NCBI RefSeq assembly: GCF_002258315.1
Contig: NZ_NOYD01000046.1
Coordinates: 197,638-261,637 of the forward strand
DNA length: 64,000 bases
From: Rhodococcus sp. 06-462-5
GTDB taxonomy: Bacteria; Actinomycetota; Actinomycetes; Mycobacteriales; Mycobacteriaceae
Direction: 5' to 3'
Below, piece by piece: positions 7,875 to 17,114 of the stretch. Position 1 is the stretch's first letter, and each line of letters starts with the position of its first letter. The translations under genes and the position numbers were made by a program. The notes under the pieces are model-generated. The model was not told the origin of the DNA and made no database searches. It saw nothing but the letters and a program-made list of their open reading frames with translations.

Positions 7875-8984
7875 CTACAGATCGAGAACGACGACTTCAC
7901 CGTCGACGGCACCGCGCGAGACGCACAGGGTGAGCGAGTTCTCGCGTTCGGAGGCGTCGAGAACACGGTCACGGTGATCGACGCGCCCGCCGACGAGACC
8001 GACCACGCACGCTCCGCAGAACCCCTGGCGGCAGGAGTAGGGCTGGTCCGGCCTCGATCGACGGATGGCGTCGAGAGCGGTCTCCTGGGCACCGACCTCG
8101 ACGGTCTCGCCGGAACGGTCGAGCTGCAACACGAACGGCGTGCCGTCGACCACCGGTGCAGGCGCGAACAATTCGGTGTGGAATTCACGAACGGCCGTAC
8201 TGTCGAGGACCTCGGCGCGGAGCCTGCTCGACAGCGCCGCGGGACCGCAGACGTACATCGCGGAGTTGCCCATTCCGAGGTCGACGATGTCCGCCGGAAT
8301 CGGAAGTCCGTCGACATCGTCGGTCTTGACGATCACATGACCGCGCGAGGTCAGTGCCAACTGCTGCAGTAGGGCAACGAACGGCATACTCGCCCGCGAG
8401 CGACCGTGGTAGTACAGAGTCCACCGCGCCCCGTCCGCAGCGGCGCGCTCGATCATCGCCCGGATGGGGGTGATGCCGATTCCGGCGGCCACGAAGAGAT
8501 AGTGCTCGGCCTCGGCCATCGGAAAGGCGTTGCGGGGTCCGCGAACTCGTAGGATATCGCCGCGAGAGAGGGTGTGGATCTCGGTGGACGCCGTCCCGCC
8601 GGGGATCCTGCGGACGCTGATGCGGTAGCGATCACCTGCGCCGGGTCGACCGGCGAGCGAGTACTGCCGCACCGAACCGGACGGAGTGGTGACGTCGATG
8701 TGCGCACCGGGCTGCCACGTCGGTAGTGGTGCACCGTCTGTGCGAGAGAGCATCAGGGAGCGAACGTCCTCGGCCTCGTCGATCGTATCGTCGACGACGG
8801 TCTCGAATTCGTATCCGACGCTTCGCCGGGGCCGCGCCGGAGACAGGGCCGTCACGAGCGAAAAGTCGGTGACAAGTGCGGCATAGAGGCGGGACGCGGC
8901 ACCGATGGCGCGCAGTCCCCGTCCCGGTGCCGTCACCGTGATCTCGCCGAGATGGCTGTGCACCGGAGGCGCCGTAGCTGTCAC
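7875..8984 (-). CDS. Ferredoxin reductase with C-terminal 2Fe-2S domain (PDR/VanB type)
   Basis: 369 residues: a short N-terminal segment, an FAD/FMN domain with RQYSLAG, an NAD domain with GIGITP, and a C-terminal plant-type ferredoxin with Cys318, Cys323, Cys326 and Cys354 (C-x4-C-x2-C). Such proteins pass electrons from NAD(P)H through flavin to an Fe-S cluster and then to an oxygenase. The start is a GTG overlapping the stop of the PF10118 gene (GTGA, 8981-8984). No Rieske oxygenase is nearby, so the candidate electron acceptor is the PF10118 protein itself; that pairing is an inference from the tight coupling. Confidence 0.87.
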   Translation of the reverse strand: MTATAPPVHSHLGEITVTAPGRGLRAIGAASRLYAALVTDFSLVTALSPARPRRSVGYEFETVVDDTIDEAEDVRSLMLSRTDGAPLPTWQPGAHIDVTTPSGSVRQYSLAGRPGAGDRYRISVRRIPGGTASTEIHTLSRGDILRVRGPRNAFPMAEAEHYLFVAAGIGITPIRAMIERAAADGARWTLYYHGRSRASMPFVALLQQLALTSRGHVIVKTDDVDGLPIPADIVDLGMGNSAMYVCGPAALSSRLRAEVLDSTAVREFHTELFAPAPVVDGTPFVLQLDRSGETVEVGAQETALDAIRRSRPDQPYSCRQGFCGACVVGLVGGRVDHRDRVLDASERENSLTLCVSRGAVDGEVVVLDL

Positions 8985-9895
8985 TGCTGGGCCGCCAACG
9001 CCGCGGGGGAGACTGCCAGATACTGCACGGCCTTGTCGATGTCGCCCATCTTCGAGGGATGGAAGCCCGGACGGATGTACAGGGCGAGCTGCACGAACAG
9101 GAACGACAGGCCCGGTATCAGATGCTTGCGTGACGCTCGTGCGAACGCGATCGGCCAGGGAGTTCGCAGCCGGCGCTTACCGGTTCGTGGCGTGGCGACC
9201 GAGTTTCTGTACAGGTAGGCGGCGGTGCTGAACCACAGCACGGCCAACCCGGCACTGGCGACCACCGCGGTTCGGGCGCGGCGGAATCCGCCACCGTCGA
9301 CGTATTGGAACGCGTCGAATGCGACGTTGCGGTGCTCGAGCTCTTCCGCGCCGTGCCAGCGGAGCAGGTCCAGCATGGTGGGGTCGACGCCGATGCGGTC
9401 GAATTCGGTGTTGTCGAGCAGCCACTCTCCGACAACGGCGGTGAAATGCTCTGCTGCAGCGTAGATTCCGAGCCGCTCGTTCAGCCATGCTTTGCCTGCG
9501 CGACCGGTGAGGCCGTGATCGCCGAACACCACACCCACGGCGAAGCGAATGCGCTGCAGAATCGGCTCGATGTCCACTCCGTGTGCAACGAGGTAGGTGC
9601 GGAAGCTCTCGTGCGAGGACGCGTGTGTCGCCTCCTGACCCACGAACCCCACAACTTCTTCGTGCAGTCGGCGGTCGTCGATGAACGGCAGCGCGCGGGC
9701 GAACACGTCCGCCATGGCTCGTTCTCCCTCGGGCAGGACCAGGTGCATCACGTTCCAGAAGTGGGTGGCGTACCACTCGTGGGGGATGTACTGCAGCGGA
9801 ACGCCGGACCAGTCGAATGTCACCGGGCGCGCCACTATCGCGTAGGACTCGTCCGTGTATTGCTCGTCCGAGTCGACCGCCTTGTTCCGAGACAT
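8981..9895 (-). CDS. PF10118-family protein, candidate ferritin-like di-iron enzyme
   Basis: 304 residues, of the family named 'predicted metal-dependent hydrolase' (COG3687/PF10118). Acidic and His residues are spaced as in a four-helix di-iron bundle: Glu58 (LPEGERA), Glu88-x-x-His91 (QEATHASSHE), Glu149 (AAAEHF) and Glu185-x-x-His188 (EELEHRN). A hydrophobic helix follows at 208-229. It is the first gene of the operon and is translationally coupled to a 2Fe-2S reductase. Together these suggest an oxygen-activating di-iron hydroxylase rather than a hydrolase. Family membership is fairly sure; the di-iron reading is my inference. Confidence 0.75.
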   Translation of the reverse strand: MSRNKAVDSDEQYTDESYAIVARPVTFDWSGVPLQYIPHEWYATHFWNVMHLVLPEGERAMADVFARALPFIDDRRLHEEVVGFVGQEATHASSHESFRTYLVAHGVDIEPILQRIRFAVGVVFGDHGLTGRAGKAWLNERLGIYAAAEHFTAVVGEWLLDNTEFDRIGVDPTMLDLLRWHGAEELEHRNVAFDAFQYVDGGGFRRARTAVVASAGLAVLWFSTAAYLYRNSVATPRTGKRRLRTPWPIAFARASRKHLIPGLSFLFVQLALYIRPGFHPSKMGDIDKAVQYLAVSPAALAAQQ

Positions 9896-9935
9896 TCGAA
9901 ACTCCGTTCCTTCGAGATCGTGCTGCCGAGAGTGA

Positions 9936-9961
9936 TGCTACATAGCAACACATTATGTTGC
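9936..9961. promoter_or_regulatory. Overlapping palindromes, likely TetR operator
   Basis: Two perfect inverted repeats overlap between the PF10118 operon and the divergent TetR gene: TGCTA-CA-TAGCA (9936-9947) and GCAACA-CATTA-TGTTGC (9945-9961). A further TTGC half-site follows. Position and symmetry suggest the binding site of the TetR protein starting at 10006. Confidence 0.6.
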
Positions 9962-10005
9962 AATGTTGCACAGGGTTGAGTCGGGACGGCCGATAGGATC
10001 GAGCA

Positions 10006-10578
10006 ATGCATCCAGATGGGGACGACGGACCGATTCTCGATGCCGCGTTGGAACTGTTCGGTGAGGTCGGAATTCCTCGAACCACGATCGGCGACGTCGC
10101 CAAGCGCGCCAAGATCAACCGAGTGACGGTCTATCGCCGCATCGGGTCCAAAGACGACCTGGTGCGGGCCGTCATGGCGCGGGAGTCGTCGCGATTGTTC
10201 GTCGCGGTGGCAGCTGCGGCTGCGGAACAGACGTCACGTGCGGATCGGGCGGCGCACGGATTCGCCACGACCATCGACTCGGTGCGAACGAACCCCGTGC
10301 TCTTGAAGATGTTCGATTCCGAGAGCTCGTTGGTGCTCGAGCAACTGACCACCAATGCATCGGCACTGCTCGTGACCGCAATCAACGCGGCCGCCCACAT
10401 CGCCGGGGGTGAACAGGGATCCGACGCCTTCGCCGTGCCGGATGCGCCAGAAATCGTTGTGCGGGTTGTCCATTCGATCTTGCTGACGCCGTCGGCCGCC
10501 GCCGCGCTCGATACCTACGACGATCTGCTCGCGTTCGCGCACCGCAACATCGTGCCGCTTCTCGTAGGTGCCGACTAG
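10006..10578 (+). CDS. TetR-family transcriptional regulator
   Basis: 190 residues. The helix-turn-helix is in TTIGDVAKRAKINRVTVYRRIGSKDDL (split here as a motif at about 25-50). The rest is an Ala-rich helical ligand domain. It is divergent from the PF10118/reductase/Baeyer-Villiger operon with palindromes between, so it is its likely repressor. It ends 5 bp before the stop of a second, convergent TetR gene. Confidence 0.83.
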   Translation: MHPDGDDGPILDAALELFGEVGIPRTTIGDVAKRAKINRVTVYRRIGSKDDLVRAVMARESSRLFVAVAAAAAEQTSRADRAAHGFATTIDSVRTNPVLLKMFDSESSLVLEQLTTNASALLVTAINAAAHIAGGEQGSDAFAVPDAPEIVVRVVHSILLTPSAAAALDTYDDLLAFAHRNIVPLLVGAD

Positions 10579-10583
10579 CGGGC

Positions 10584-11195
10584 TCAGGCGCGCGGCACGT
10601 ACGAGTCGAGCACGCGCAGCAGGGCGTCCTTCAGTTCGGCCCGATTGCCACCCGGCGTCGGCCTGGCGATCTCGTGCAGGGTGTAGCCGTCGATCAAGGC
10701 CAGGAAATGCCGAGCCGGTAGATGTGGTTCCGCTATGCCGAATTCCCCGAGTGCCGCCTCGGCCGCCTCTTCGATCATCCGCATGATTCGGTGTACCGAA
10801 TCCGCCAGCTCGGGCCGTCTCCGCACGGCGAGGTACGCCTCGAACTGGACGAGGGAGTCGTCGTCCTCGGGGGAGGACAGCAGCGAGACGAGGTCCATGA
10901 TCGCGTCGGCGAGATCGTCGCGAGTGAGCCCGCCGGTGTGCGCGACGTCGAGTAGAGCCGTGACCTTCGCCGTCACGTTCTCGGCAATTCGGGTGATCGC
11001 GGCATCGATGAGTTCGCCGACCGAGCCGAAGAAATAGCTGGTCGTCGACGGCGGGAAGCCGGCGGCGTCGGCCACGGACCGAAACGAGACGCGTTCGAGT
11101 CCGCGTGTTCCGATCACGCCGATGGCCGCGTCGACCAGGGCGTCGCGGCGCTCTTGGCCACGCGCGTATCGAGTCTTCCGGCGCTCGTCGGTCAT
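10584..11195 (-). CDS. TetR-family transcriptional regulator
   Basis: 203 residues, with the HTH at about 30-50 (FRSVADAAGFPPSTTSYFF) and a helical C-terminal domain. It is divergent from the flavin amine oxidase gene at 11333, so control of that gene is likely. The ATG at 11195 was chosen because the conserved TetR N-terminus (RGQERRDALVDAAIGVIG) begins shortly after it. The intergenic region carries CCAATATTGG at 11280-11289, a perfect 10-bp palindrome and possible operator. Confidence 0.82.
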   Translation of the reverse strand: MTDERRKTRYARGQERRDALVDAAIGVIGTRGLERVSFRSVADAAGFPPSTTSYFFGSVGELIDAAITRIAENVTAKVTALLDVAHTGGLTRDDLADAIMDLVSLLSSPEDDDSLVQFEAYLAVRRRPELADSVHRIMRMIEEAAEAALGEFGIAEPHLPARHFLALIDGYTLHEIARPTPGGNRAELKDALLRVLDSYVPRA

Positions 11196-11279
11196 GGCTA
11201 CAACGTAGCCGGAGTGCTGCCTTTCACCCCCACCGCAGTGCTCTCCAGCAGGCACTCTTCGTCAATCCTGGCCTAGTGG

Positions 11280-11289
11280 CCAATATTGG
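11280..11289. promoter_or_regulatory. 10-bp palindrome in the amine oxidase promoter region
   Basis: CCAATATTGG is a perfect palindrome lying 43 bp before the amine oxidase ATG, preceded by TGGCC-TAGT-GGCCA (another inverted repeat overlapping it on the left). Candidate operator for the divergent TetR gene; no further evidence. Confidence 0.4.
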
Positions 11290-11332
11290 GCTACTGTCGC
11301 CGCTACATCGAACAGCCCGGAAAGGAGCACCC

Positions 11333-12760
11333 ATGACCGAAATTTCGGAACCCACGCGTGTGGACGTAGTGGTCGTCGGCGCAGGACTCGCGGGTTTGAC
11401 CGCCGCCAGGGAACTGACGGCCGCAGGGTTGACCGTCCAGGTCCTCGAGGCCAGAGACCGGGTGGGTGGGCGGACGGTCAACCACGCACTCGGTGAGAAC
11501 TCGGTGGTCGAGACCGGCGGACAGTTCGTCGGTCCGACTCAGGATCACATCCTCCGCCTGGCCGCGTCGGTGGGCGTCGGGACGTTCCCCGCGCACGACA
11601 TCGGATCGAGCATCTACGTCAAGAACGGAGGCGCTCGACGCTTCGACGGCGGGGTGCCACCGGATCTGGCGGCTTTGCCCGACGTCGGGATGCTCGTGGC
11701 GCGGATCGATCGGGCCGCCGGGCAGATCCCCGTGGACCGACCGTGGTCGGCACCTCGTGCAGGCGAGTGGGACACCCAGACCCTCGCCACCTGGGCCCGG
11801 CGGCACGCGGCCACCGACGGCGGCGTGGAACTGCTCGACATCCTGCTCGGTTCGGTGTTCGGTGGCACGTCCGCCGACGTGTCGGCGCTTTTCGGCCTGG
11901 CGTACGTAGCCGGGGCGGGCAACGAGTACACCCCCGGCACCGTCGATCGGTTGATGAGTGTCGCTGGGGGAGCGCAGCAATGGCGATTCCACGGTGGCTC
12001 ACAGGCGATCTGCATCGAAATCGCGAAGCAGCTCGGTGATTCGGTCCGCCTGGATACCCCCGTGCGCCGCGTGGAGCAGCATCCGGATCGAGTGGTGGTG
12101 CACAGCGATACCGAATCGTGGGTCGCCCGATCGGTCGTCGTCGCGATTCCGCCCGTTCTGGCCACCCGAATCGACTGGAGCCCTGCGCTTCCCGCGGCCC
12201 AGGAAGCACTGTTTCAGCGGATGAACTTCGGCGGATTGGCCAAGTGCGAGGCCGTGTATCCCGAACCGTTCTGGCGCGCGAGCGGGCTGTCGGGCCAAGC
12301 GCTCTTTCGCGACAGCGACGTACCGGTGTCGTCGATGTTCGACAACTCTCCTCCCGACGGAAGTCAGGGAGTACTGATGGGATTCGTCGGCACCTGGGGC
12401 GGCCGCCACCGAGGCGGCCGAAACTGGTCCGACGGCAACGAATCCGAGCGCCGCGGCGAGGTTCTTCGCGCGTTCGCCACCGCAGTGGGGCCGCGCGCAC
12501 TCGAACCGACGGAATGGATCGAACAGAACTGGACCGACGAACAGTGGACCCGGGGCGGGCCGACCGCTGTATTGACCCCCGGGGTGTTGACCGGGCTCGG
12601 ACGGTGGCGCGATGTTCCGTTCGGGCGAGTGCGGTGGGCCGGCGCCGAGCACTCCGAATATTGGAACGGATACATGGACGGCGCCGTGCGATCGGGTGAA
12701 AAAGCAGCAGCAGACATACTTTCGACCGAAGGAGAACTCTCGTGGAACAACGCTTCGTAG
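11333..12760 (+). CDS. Flavin monoamine oxidase family protein
   Basis: 475 residues. The N-terminal FAD motif GAGLAG is at 16-21, followed by EARDRVGGRT. The C-terminus has the amine-oxidase FAD-binding end (WAGAEHSEYWNGYMDGA), where AEH replaces the more usual TET. The family deaminates primary or secondary amines to aldehydes, using O2. An AAAGGAG ribosome site lies 9 bp before the ATG. The gene overlaps the start of the SRPBCC gene by 19 bp. Substrate unknown; related actinobacterial enzymes act on putrescine, tyramine and similar amines. Confidence 0.85.
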   Translation: MTEISEPTRVDVVVVGAGLAGLTAARELTAAGLTVQVLEARDRVGGRTVNHALGENSVVETGGQFVGPTQDHILRLAASVGVGTFPAHDIGSSIYVKNGGARRFDGGVPPDLAALPDVGMLVARIDRAAGQIPVDRPWSAPRAGEWDTQTLATWARRHAATDGGVELLDILLGSVFGGTSADVSALFGLAYVAGAGNEYTPGTVDRLMSVAGGAQQWRFHGGSQAICIEIAKQLGDSVRLDTPVRRVEQHPDRVVVHSDTESWVARSVVVAIPPVLATRIDWSPALPAAQEALFQRMNFGGLAKCEAVYPEPFWRASGLSGQALFRDSDVPVSSMFDNSPPDGSQGVLMGFVGTWGGRHRGGRNWSDGNESERRGEVLRAFATAVGPRALEPTEWIEQNWTDEQWTRGGPTAVLTPGVLTGLGRWRDVPFGRVRWAGAEHSEYWNGYMDGAVRSGEKAAADILSTEGELSWNNAS

Positions 12761-13221
12761 TCTCGGCCCATCGCACACTCTCGGTGAGCCCGGAGGAAGT
12801 GTGGGCACTGACCGGTGACACCAGTCGGTATGCGGAATGGGTGTCCGACGTCCGGTCGGTCACCGCTCATCACGGCACCGCACGCACAGGTGGTGTCTAC
12901 ACCGAGGAAGTGGCGGCGCTCGGCCGCTTCACCACTCACGCCACGTGGACCGTCCGGCAGCTGGAACCGAACCGACTGCGAATCGATTCGGGTCAGGGAT
13001 TCGCGCCGCTCACCAACGTGGCGAACGTCTTTCGCTTTGCGCCGCTCGGCGGCGGTACCTCCACCGCGATGACCTTCGAGTTCTGGTTCGATGTCGCACC
13101 GAGCTGGCTGGGACGTATTGTGCGGCCCATCGCGACCGCCGGGATGTCCGCACGATTCGACATCTCGATGTGCAACCTCGAGGCGCTGATCCTCTCCGAG
13201 CGAACCGCGACGATTCGGTGA
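12742..13221 (+). CDS. SRPBCC-family (polyketide cyclase/dehydrase-like) protein
   Basis: 159 residues with a START-like ligand-binding fold pattern: VSPEEVWALTGDTSRYAEW near the N-terminus, a central beta-rich region, and a long C-terminal helix. The start is GTG with a well-placed AAGGAG. Its 5' end lies inside the amine oxidase gene, so the two are co-translated. SRPBCC proteins bind hydrophobic ligands and some are cyclases; no catalytic residue can be assigned here. Confidence 0.75.
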   Translation: MEQRFVVSAHRTLSVSPEEVWALTGDTSRYAEWVSDVRSVTAHHGTARTGGVYTEEVAALGRFTTHATWTVRQLEPNRLRIDSGQGFAPLTNVANVFRFAPLGGGTSTAMTFEFWFDVAPSWLGRIVRPIATAGMSARFDISMCNLEALILSERTATIR

Positions 13222-13289
13222 GAGAACCGGCGGAAGTCCTCATGCGTGGACAGCGGTGACATGGCAGGTGAAATCGGTGCGTTGATCGT

Positions 13290-14780
13290 TCAGCGGCGGT
13301 GACGCAGCCCCAGCACTCGGTCGATCAGCGGCATGACCCACCGTCGGCGTTGGAGCGTCACCAGCTCGAATCCGGGGATGTCGAACAGCTTCGTGACACG
13401 GCTGTGCGTGCGGCAGAACTCGGCGAAGCCTTCGTCGCCGTGTACCCGGCCGAAGCCGCTGGCACCGACGCCGCCCATCGGAACCGATCCCATTCCGGCG
13501 AACGCGATCACCGAGTTGACGGTGACCTGGCCGCACACCAGTTGCGCCGCGATCTCTTTGCCCTGCGTGCGGGAGAACACCGATGCGCCGAGAGCATACC
13601 GATGATCGTTGCTCAGCTCGATCGCGTCGTCGATGCTGTCGACCTCGCGGACGGTGACCGTGGGGCCGAAGGTTTCCTCGCGAACGGCCGAACAGCTCTC
13701 GGGGGTGTCCACCAACACGGTGGGTCCGACGAATCGCTCGCCGATCGAGGACAGTCCGCCGATCAGTGCTCGGCCACCGGCCGCCTCGGCGTCGGCGAGG
13801 TGGCGACGGACGATGTCGATCTGGCTGGGCATCGTCATCGGTCCGTAAGTGGCCGACGCATCGCCACCGGGCGCGATGGTACGTGCGTGCTGCACCAGAG
13901 CGCCGGTGAATTGTGCTGCGACACTGCGCTCGACGTACACCCGCTCGACTCCGACGCATGTTTGGCCGCCGTTGCTGAATGCTCCCCAGGCCACCGCCTC
14001 GGCTGCCGCAGCGATGTCTGCGTCCGCAGCGATGATCACCGGATCCTTGCCGCCGCATTCCACGACCACCGGGGTGAGCGTCTCGGCGCACGTGGCCATG
14101 ATCTTCGAGCCGGTGCTCGTCGAGCCCGTGAACGCGATCTTGTCCACACCCGAGCGGCACAGCGCGGCACCGGTCTCGCCGTACCCGGTCACCAGCGACA
14201 GAATGCCGAGTGGCAGAGACGGATTGGCTTCGTGGAAGGCGCGAACGTATCGGGCTGCCACCGCGGGGGTGTACTCGCTCGGCTTGAACACCACGCAGTT
14301 GCCTGCTGCCAGAGCCGAACCGATCGCACTGTTGGGTGCATACAGGGGGTAGTTCCACGGGCCGATGACGCCCACGACACCGAGTGCCACCGTCTCCACG
14401 TGAGCGGAGTAGTTCGCGAGCAGCAACCCGGGGTTGACTCGGCGCGACCGCATGAGCCGCGGTGCCTGCTTTTCCGCCCATGCGATGTGTTCGAGGGTCA
14501 GTACGATCTCGAGCAGTGCATCGTCGGCCGGTTTGCCGTTCTCACGGTGAATGAGATCGGCGAATTCGGTTCGGTGACTCCAGATGTCGTGTCGCCATGC
14601 CCGCAGGTGCCGGGCGCGAGTGCGTGGCGGCAACGAAGCCCATGTGCGCTGCGCCCTCCGCGCGAGGCCGACCGTCCGCGCGACGGACTCCGCCCCATCG
14701 ACGGGGAACGAGGCGACCGGACCGTCGTCGATGGGTGAGGAGGAATCGAAGGTGGTTCGCGCCTGGACCTGGCTGGTCAC
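13290..14780 (-). CDS. NAD(P)-dependent aldehyde dehydrogenase
   Basis: 496 residues. Catalytic Glu241 (VVECGGKDP) and nucleophile Cys275 (NGGQTCVGVE) are in place, as is the PWNYPLYAP cofactor region. The C-terminus carries an extra hydrophobic, Arg-rich tail like fatty-aldehyde dehydrogenases that touch membranes. The GTG start overlaps the acyl-CoA synthetase stop (GTGA, 14777-14780). Making an acid that the adjacent synthetase then activates is the natural reading. Chain length unknown. Confidence 0.85.
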   Translation of the reverse strand: MTSQVQARTTFDSSSPIDDGPVASFPVDGAESVARTVGLARRAQRTWASLPPRTRARHLRAWRHDIWSHRTEFADLIHRENGKPADDALLEIVLTLEHIAWAEKQAPRLMRSRRVNPGLLLANYSAHVETVALGVVGVIGPWNYPLYAPNSAIGSALAAGNCVVFKPSEYTPAVAARYVRAFHEANPSLPLGILSLVTGYGETGAALCRSGVDKIAFTGSTSTGSKIMATCAETLTPVVVECGGKDPVIIAADADIAAAAEAVAWGAFSNGGQTCVGVERVYVERSVAAQFTGALVQHARTIAPGGDASATYGPMTMPSQIDIVRRHLADAEAAGGRALIGGLSSIGERFVGPTVLVDTPESCSAVREETFGPTVTVREVDSIDDAIELSNDHRYALGASVFSRTQGKEIAAQLVCGQVTVNSVIAFAGMGSVPMGGVGASGFGRVHGDEGFAEFCRTHSRVTKLFDIPGFELVTLQRRRWVMPLIDRVLGLRHRR

Positions 14781-16324
14781 AGGGAAGCTCCGAGCGCGTC
14801 CTTCGCCACGTGTGCGTCCCGCAGTTCGCGCTTGAGGATCTTGCCTGCGCCGCTCATGGGCAGCGCGGTGACGAACTCGATGGTGCGCGGGGTCTTGTAT
14901 CCCGCGACGTAGCTGCGGGTGTGATCGCGGAGTTCTTCGACCGTCGGCGAGGTGCCCTCGGCCAACACGACACAGGCGTGGACGCGCTCGCCCCATTCGC
15001 CGTCGGGCACACCGATCACGGCGCAGGCCAGGACGGCCGGATGGCGGCTCAGCGCGCTCTCGACCTCTGCGCTGTAGACGTTCTCGCCACCGGTGATGAT
15101 CATGTCCTTGAGCCGATCTACGACGAACAGGAATCCGTCGGCGTCGAGGTAGCCGACATCGCCGGTGTGCATCCAACCGTCGCGAACGGCCGCGGCGGTC
15201 TCGTCCGGCTTGTTCCAGTAGCCCAGCATCACATGTCCACCGCGAACGCAGATCTCGCCGACGGATCCGGTGGCCAGCTGCTCGTCGTCGGGGCCGAGAA
15301 TCCGGATCTCCGAGTGCGGGGCCGCGAGGCCTGCCGAGCCGATACGTTCTCCCACATGGTGTTCCGGCCAGAGCAGGGACGCGACCGGTGCGAGCTCGGT
15401 CATGCCGTAGGCCTGAGTGAGACGGGCCTGAGGAAGGCGGGCGAGGGTGCGCTCGAGGACGCCGGCGGAGATCGGGGATCCTCCGTACAGCACACGGCTG
15501 AGCGAGGAGGTGTCGAACTCGCTCAATGCGGGGTGGTCGACGAGAAGCTGAATCATCGTCGGTACCAACAGCACATCGGTGATCGAGTGCTCGGCGATCG
15601 CGCCGAGGACGGCGGTCGGCTCGAAGAACGGAACCATGACATGGGTGCCGCCGAGCATGACCTGCCCCACCCAGGCGGCCAGATCGGCGAGGTGGAACAT
15701 CGGAGCGGCATGGAGCAGGATCGATGCGTCGTCGAGCAGCTGTCCGGTCGCCACCGTTCCCAGGCCGGAGGTGACGAGGTTCGCGTGCGAGAGCATGACG
15801 CCCTTGGGGAAGCCGGTGGTGCCACCGGTGTAGAACAGGCCGGCTAGTGCGTCGCCGCTACGGCGTGCGTCGGGGACGGGATCGTGCGACGAGACCAGGT
15901 CCTCGTACGAGACCATGCCCTCGGGGGTGGCGCCGTCTCCGCAGTAGACGATGGTCTGCAGGCCGGCACATGCCGGGCGCAGTGCCGGGACCATCGCACC
16001 GAAGGTGTCGTCGACCAGCAGGACCTTGGTGTCGGAGTCGTTGAGGGCGTACGCGACCTCGACGGGCGACCACCGGATGTTCACGGGGTTGAGCACGGCG
16101 TCGGCCCACGGCACCGCGAGCAGGTACTCCGAGTACCGGTCGCTGTTGAACGCCAGCATCGCAACTCGATCGCCGGACTCGACGCCGATCGAGTGCAGGC
16201 CTGCAGCCAGTCGTGCCACTCTGTCGATCTGTTCGGCGAAAGTACGAACGCGATCGCCGAACACCGTCGCTGCGCGGTTCGGAGTTGTTGCGGCAGAGCG
16301 GTGCAGGCCTTGGGTGAGATACAT
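14777..16324 (-). CDS. Acyl-CoA synthetase (ANL superfamily, FadD-like)
   Basis: 515 residues. The ATP/AMP-binding loop YTGGTTGFPKG, the Y-G-M-T-E motif (QAYGMTELAP), the TGDVGYLD hinge region and the C-terminal catalytic Lys context (SGAGKILKREL) are all present. It should activate a carboxylic acid to its CoA thioester for the beta-oxidation genes upstream on the same strand. It follows a 130-bp gap that holds a palindrome shared with the acyl-CoA dehydrogenase promoter, so it probably starts its own transcript together with the aldehyde dehydrogenase gene. Confidence 0.87.
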   Translation of the reverse strand: MYLTQGLHRSAATTPNRAATVFGDRVRTFAEQIDRVARLAAGLHSIGVESGDRVAMLAFNSDRYSEYLLAVPWADAVLNPVNIRWSPVEVAYALNDSDTKVLLVDDTFGAMVPALRPACAGLQTIVYCGDGATPEGMVSYEDLVSSHDPVPDARRSGDALAGLFYTGGTTGFPKGVMLSHANLVTSGLGTVATGQLLDDASILLHAAPMFHLADLAAWVGQVMLGGTHVMVPFFEPTAVLGAIAEHSITDVLLVPTMIQLLVDHPALSEFDTSSLSRVLYGGSPISAGVLERTLARLPQARLTQAYGMTELAPVASLLWPEHHVGERIGSAGLAAPHSEIRILGPDDEQLATGSVGEICVRGGHVMLGYWNKPDETAAAVRDGWMHTGDVGYLDADGFLFVVDRLKDMIITGGENVYSAEVESALSRHPAVLACAVIGVPDGEWGERVHACVVLAEGTSPTVEELRDHTRSYVAGYKTPRTIEFVTALPMSGAGKILKRELRDAHVAKDALGASL

Positions 16325-16388
16325 GTCGAGTCCCTTGTGCGAGAGGGGGCGAGGGTGCCCGGGTGAATACCGTCACAGTTCCACCTTG

Positions 16389-16403
16389 TTGGCACTGTGT
16401 CAA
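16389..16403. promoter_or_regulatory. 15-bp operator copy A, before the acyl-CoA synthetase gene
   Basis: TTGGCAC-T-GTGTCAA, a near-perfect palindrome (one mismatch). It shares 13 of 15 bases with the copy at 21776-21790 before the acyl-CoA dehydrogenase gene, and flanking TTG and CAAT bases also match. It is the probable site for the TetR protein encoded at 16457-17086. Confidence 0.68.
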
Positions 16404-16456
16404 TAGTGGAGATGCAGGTCGGCCCATCTCGAGGTTCCGCGAAAATGGTTGTCTTG

Positions 16457-17086
16457 CTAACGTTCCCGAGCGTCGTCGAAAGAACGTGCGGTTGCGAGAA
16501 CGGTGACGAGCACGTCCGTCAGCAGAATCTCGACCTGTTCGCGCGTCAGTGTGCCGCGCACCAACCACTCGCGGCCGGCCGCCTTGACCATGCCGCCGAA
16601 TGCGCGCACCGCAGACGTCGCGATGCGACGGTCACCGCCTCTGCCCTCGAATGCCGTTGCGTCGAGGACGCGTTCGGCAGCCAGATCGTCGGCCTCGTCG
16701 AGAATCTGTGCCACTTGCTCGTCGACGCCCGACCCGCTCGCCATCGACACCCACGCCGTGCCGTGTGTCTCGATCACCCCCACCAGCCAGTGCACACTGC
16801 CACGGGCCCGCTCCTCGAGTGAGCCCGTGGGCAGATGTACGTCTTCGATCGGCGGCACGGTGACCAGGAAGCGAACGCTCTCGAGGTACAGATCGCGTTT
16901 GCTGCCGATGTAGTGGTGAATGAGCCCGCGGGCCACTCCGGCGGAGGCGGCGACGTCCGACATCGAGACCTCGGCGTACGGCTTGTCGCCGAACAAGCGA
17001 ACGGCGCTGGCCAGGATCTGCGTTCGTCGCTCGTCCGGTTCCAGTCGATTCCACTTGGGTGTACTTGCAGCCGGCATGGTTCTCAT
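16457..17086 (-). CDS. TetR-family regulator of the beta-oxidation cluster
   Basis: 209 residues (206 if the ATG at 17077 is used; neither start has a strong ribosome site). The HTH is at about 35-60 (SMSDVAASAGVARGLIHHYIG). It lies inside the cluster, between FadB and the acyl-CoA synthetase. The 15-bp palindrome found in front of both the synthetase and the acyl-CoA dehydrogenase is its likely operator, so an acyl-CoA or fatty acid is the plausible ligand, as in other TetR regulators of fad genes. Confidence 0.82.
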   Translation of the reverse strand: MRTMPAASTPKWNRLEPDERRTQILASAVRLFGDKPYAEVSMSDVAASAGVARGLIHHYIGSKRDLYLESVRFLVTVPPIEDVHLPTGSLEERARGSVHWLVGVIETHGTAWVSMASGSGVDEQVAQILDEADDLAAERVLDATAFEGRGGDRRIATSAVRAFGGMVKAAGREWLVRGTLTREQVEILLTDVLVTVLATARSFDDARER

Positions 17087-17114
17087 GATTGCACCGAACC
17101 GACTCCGCGAGGCG

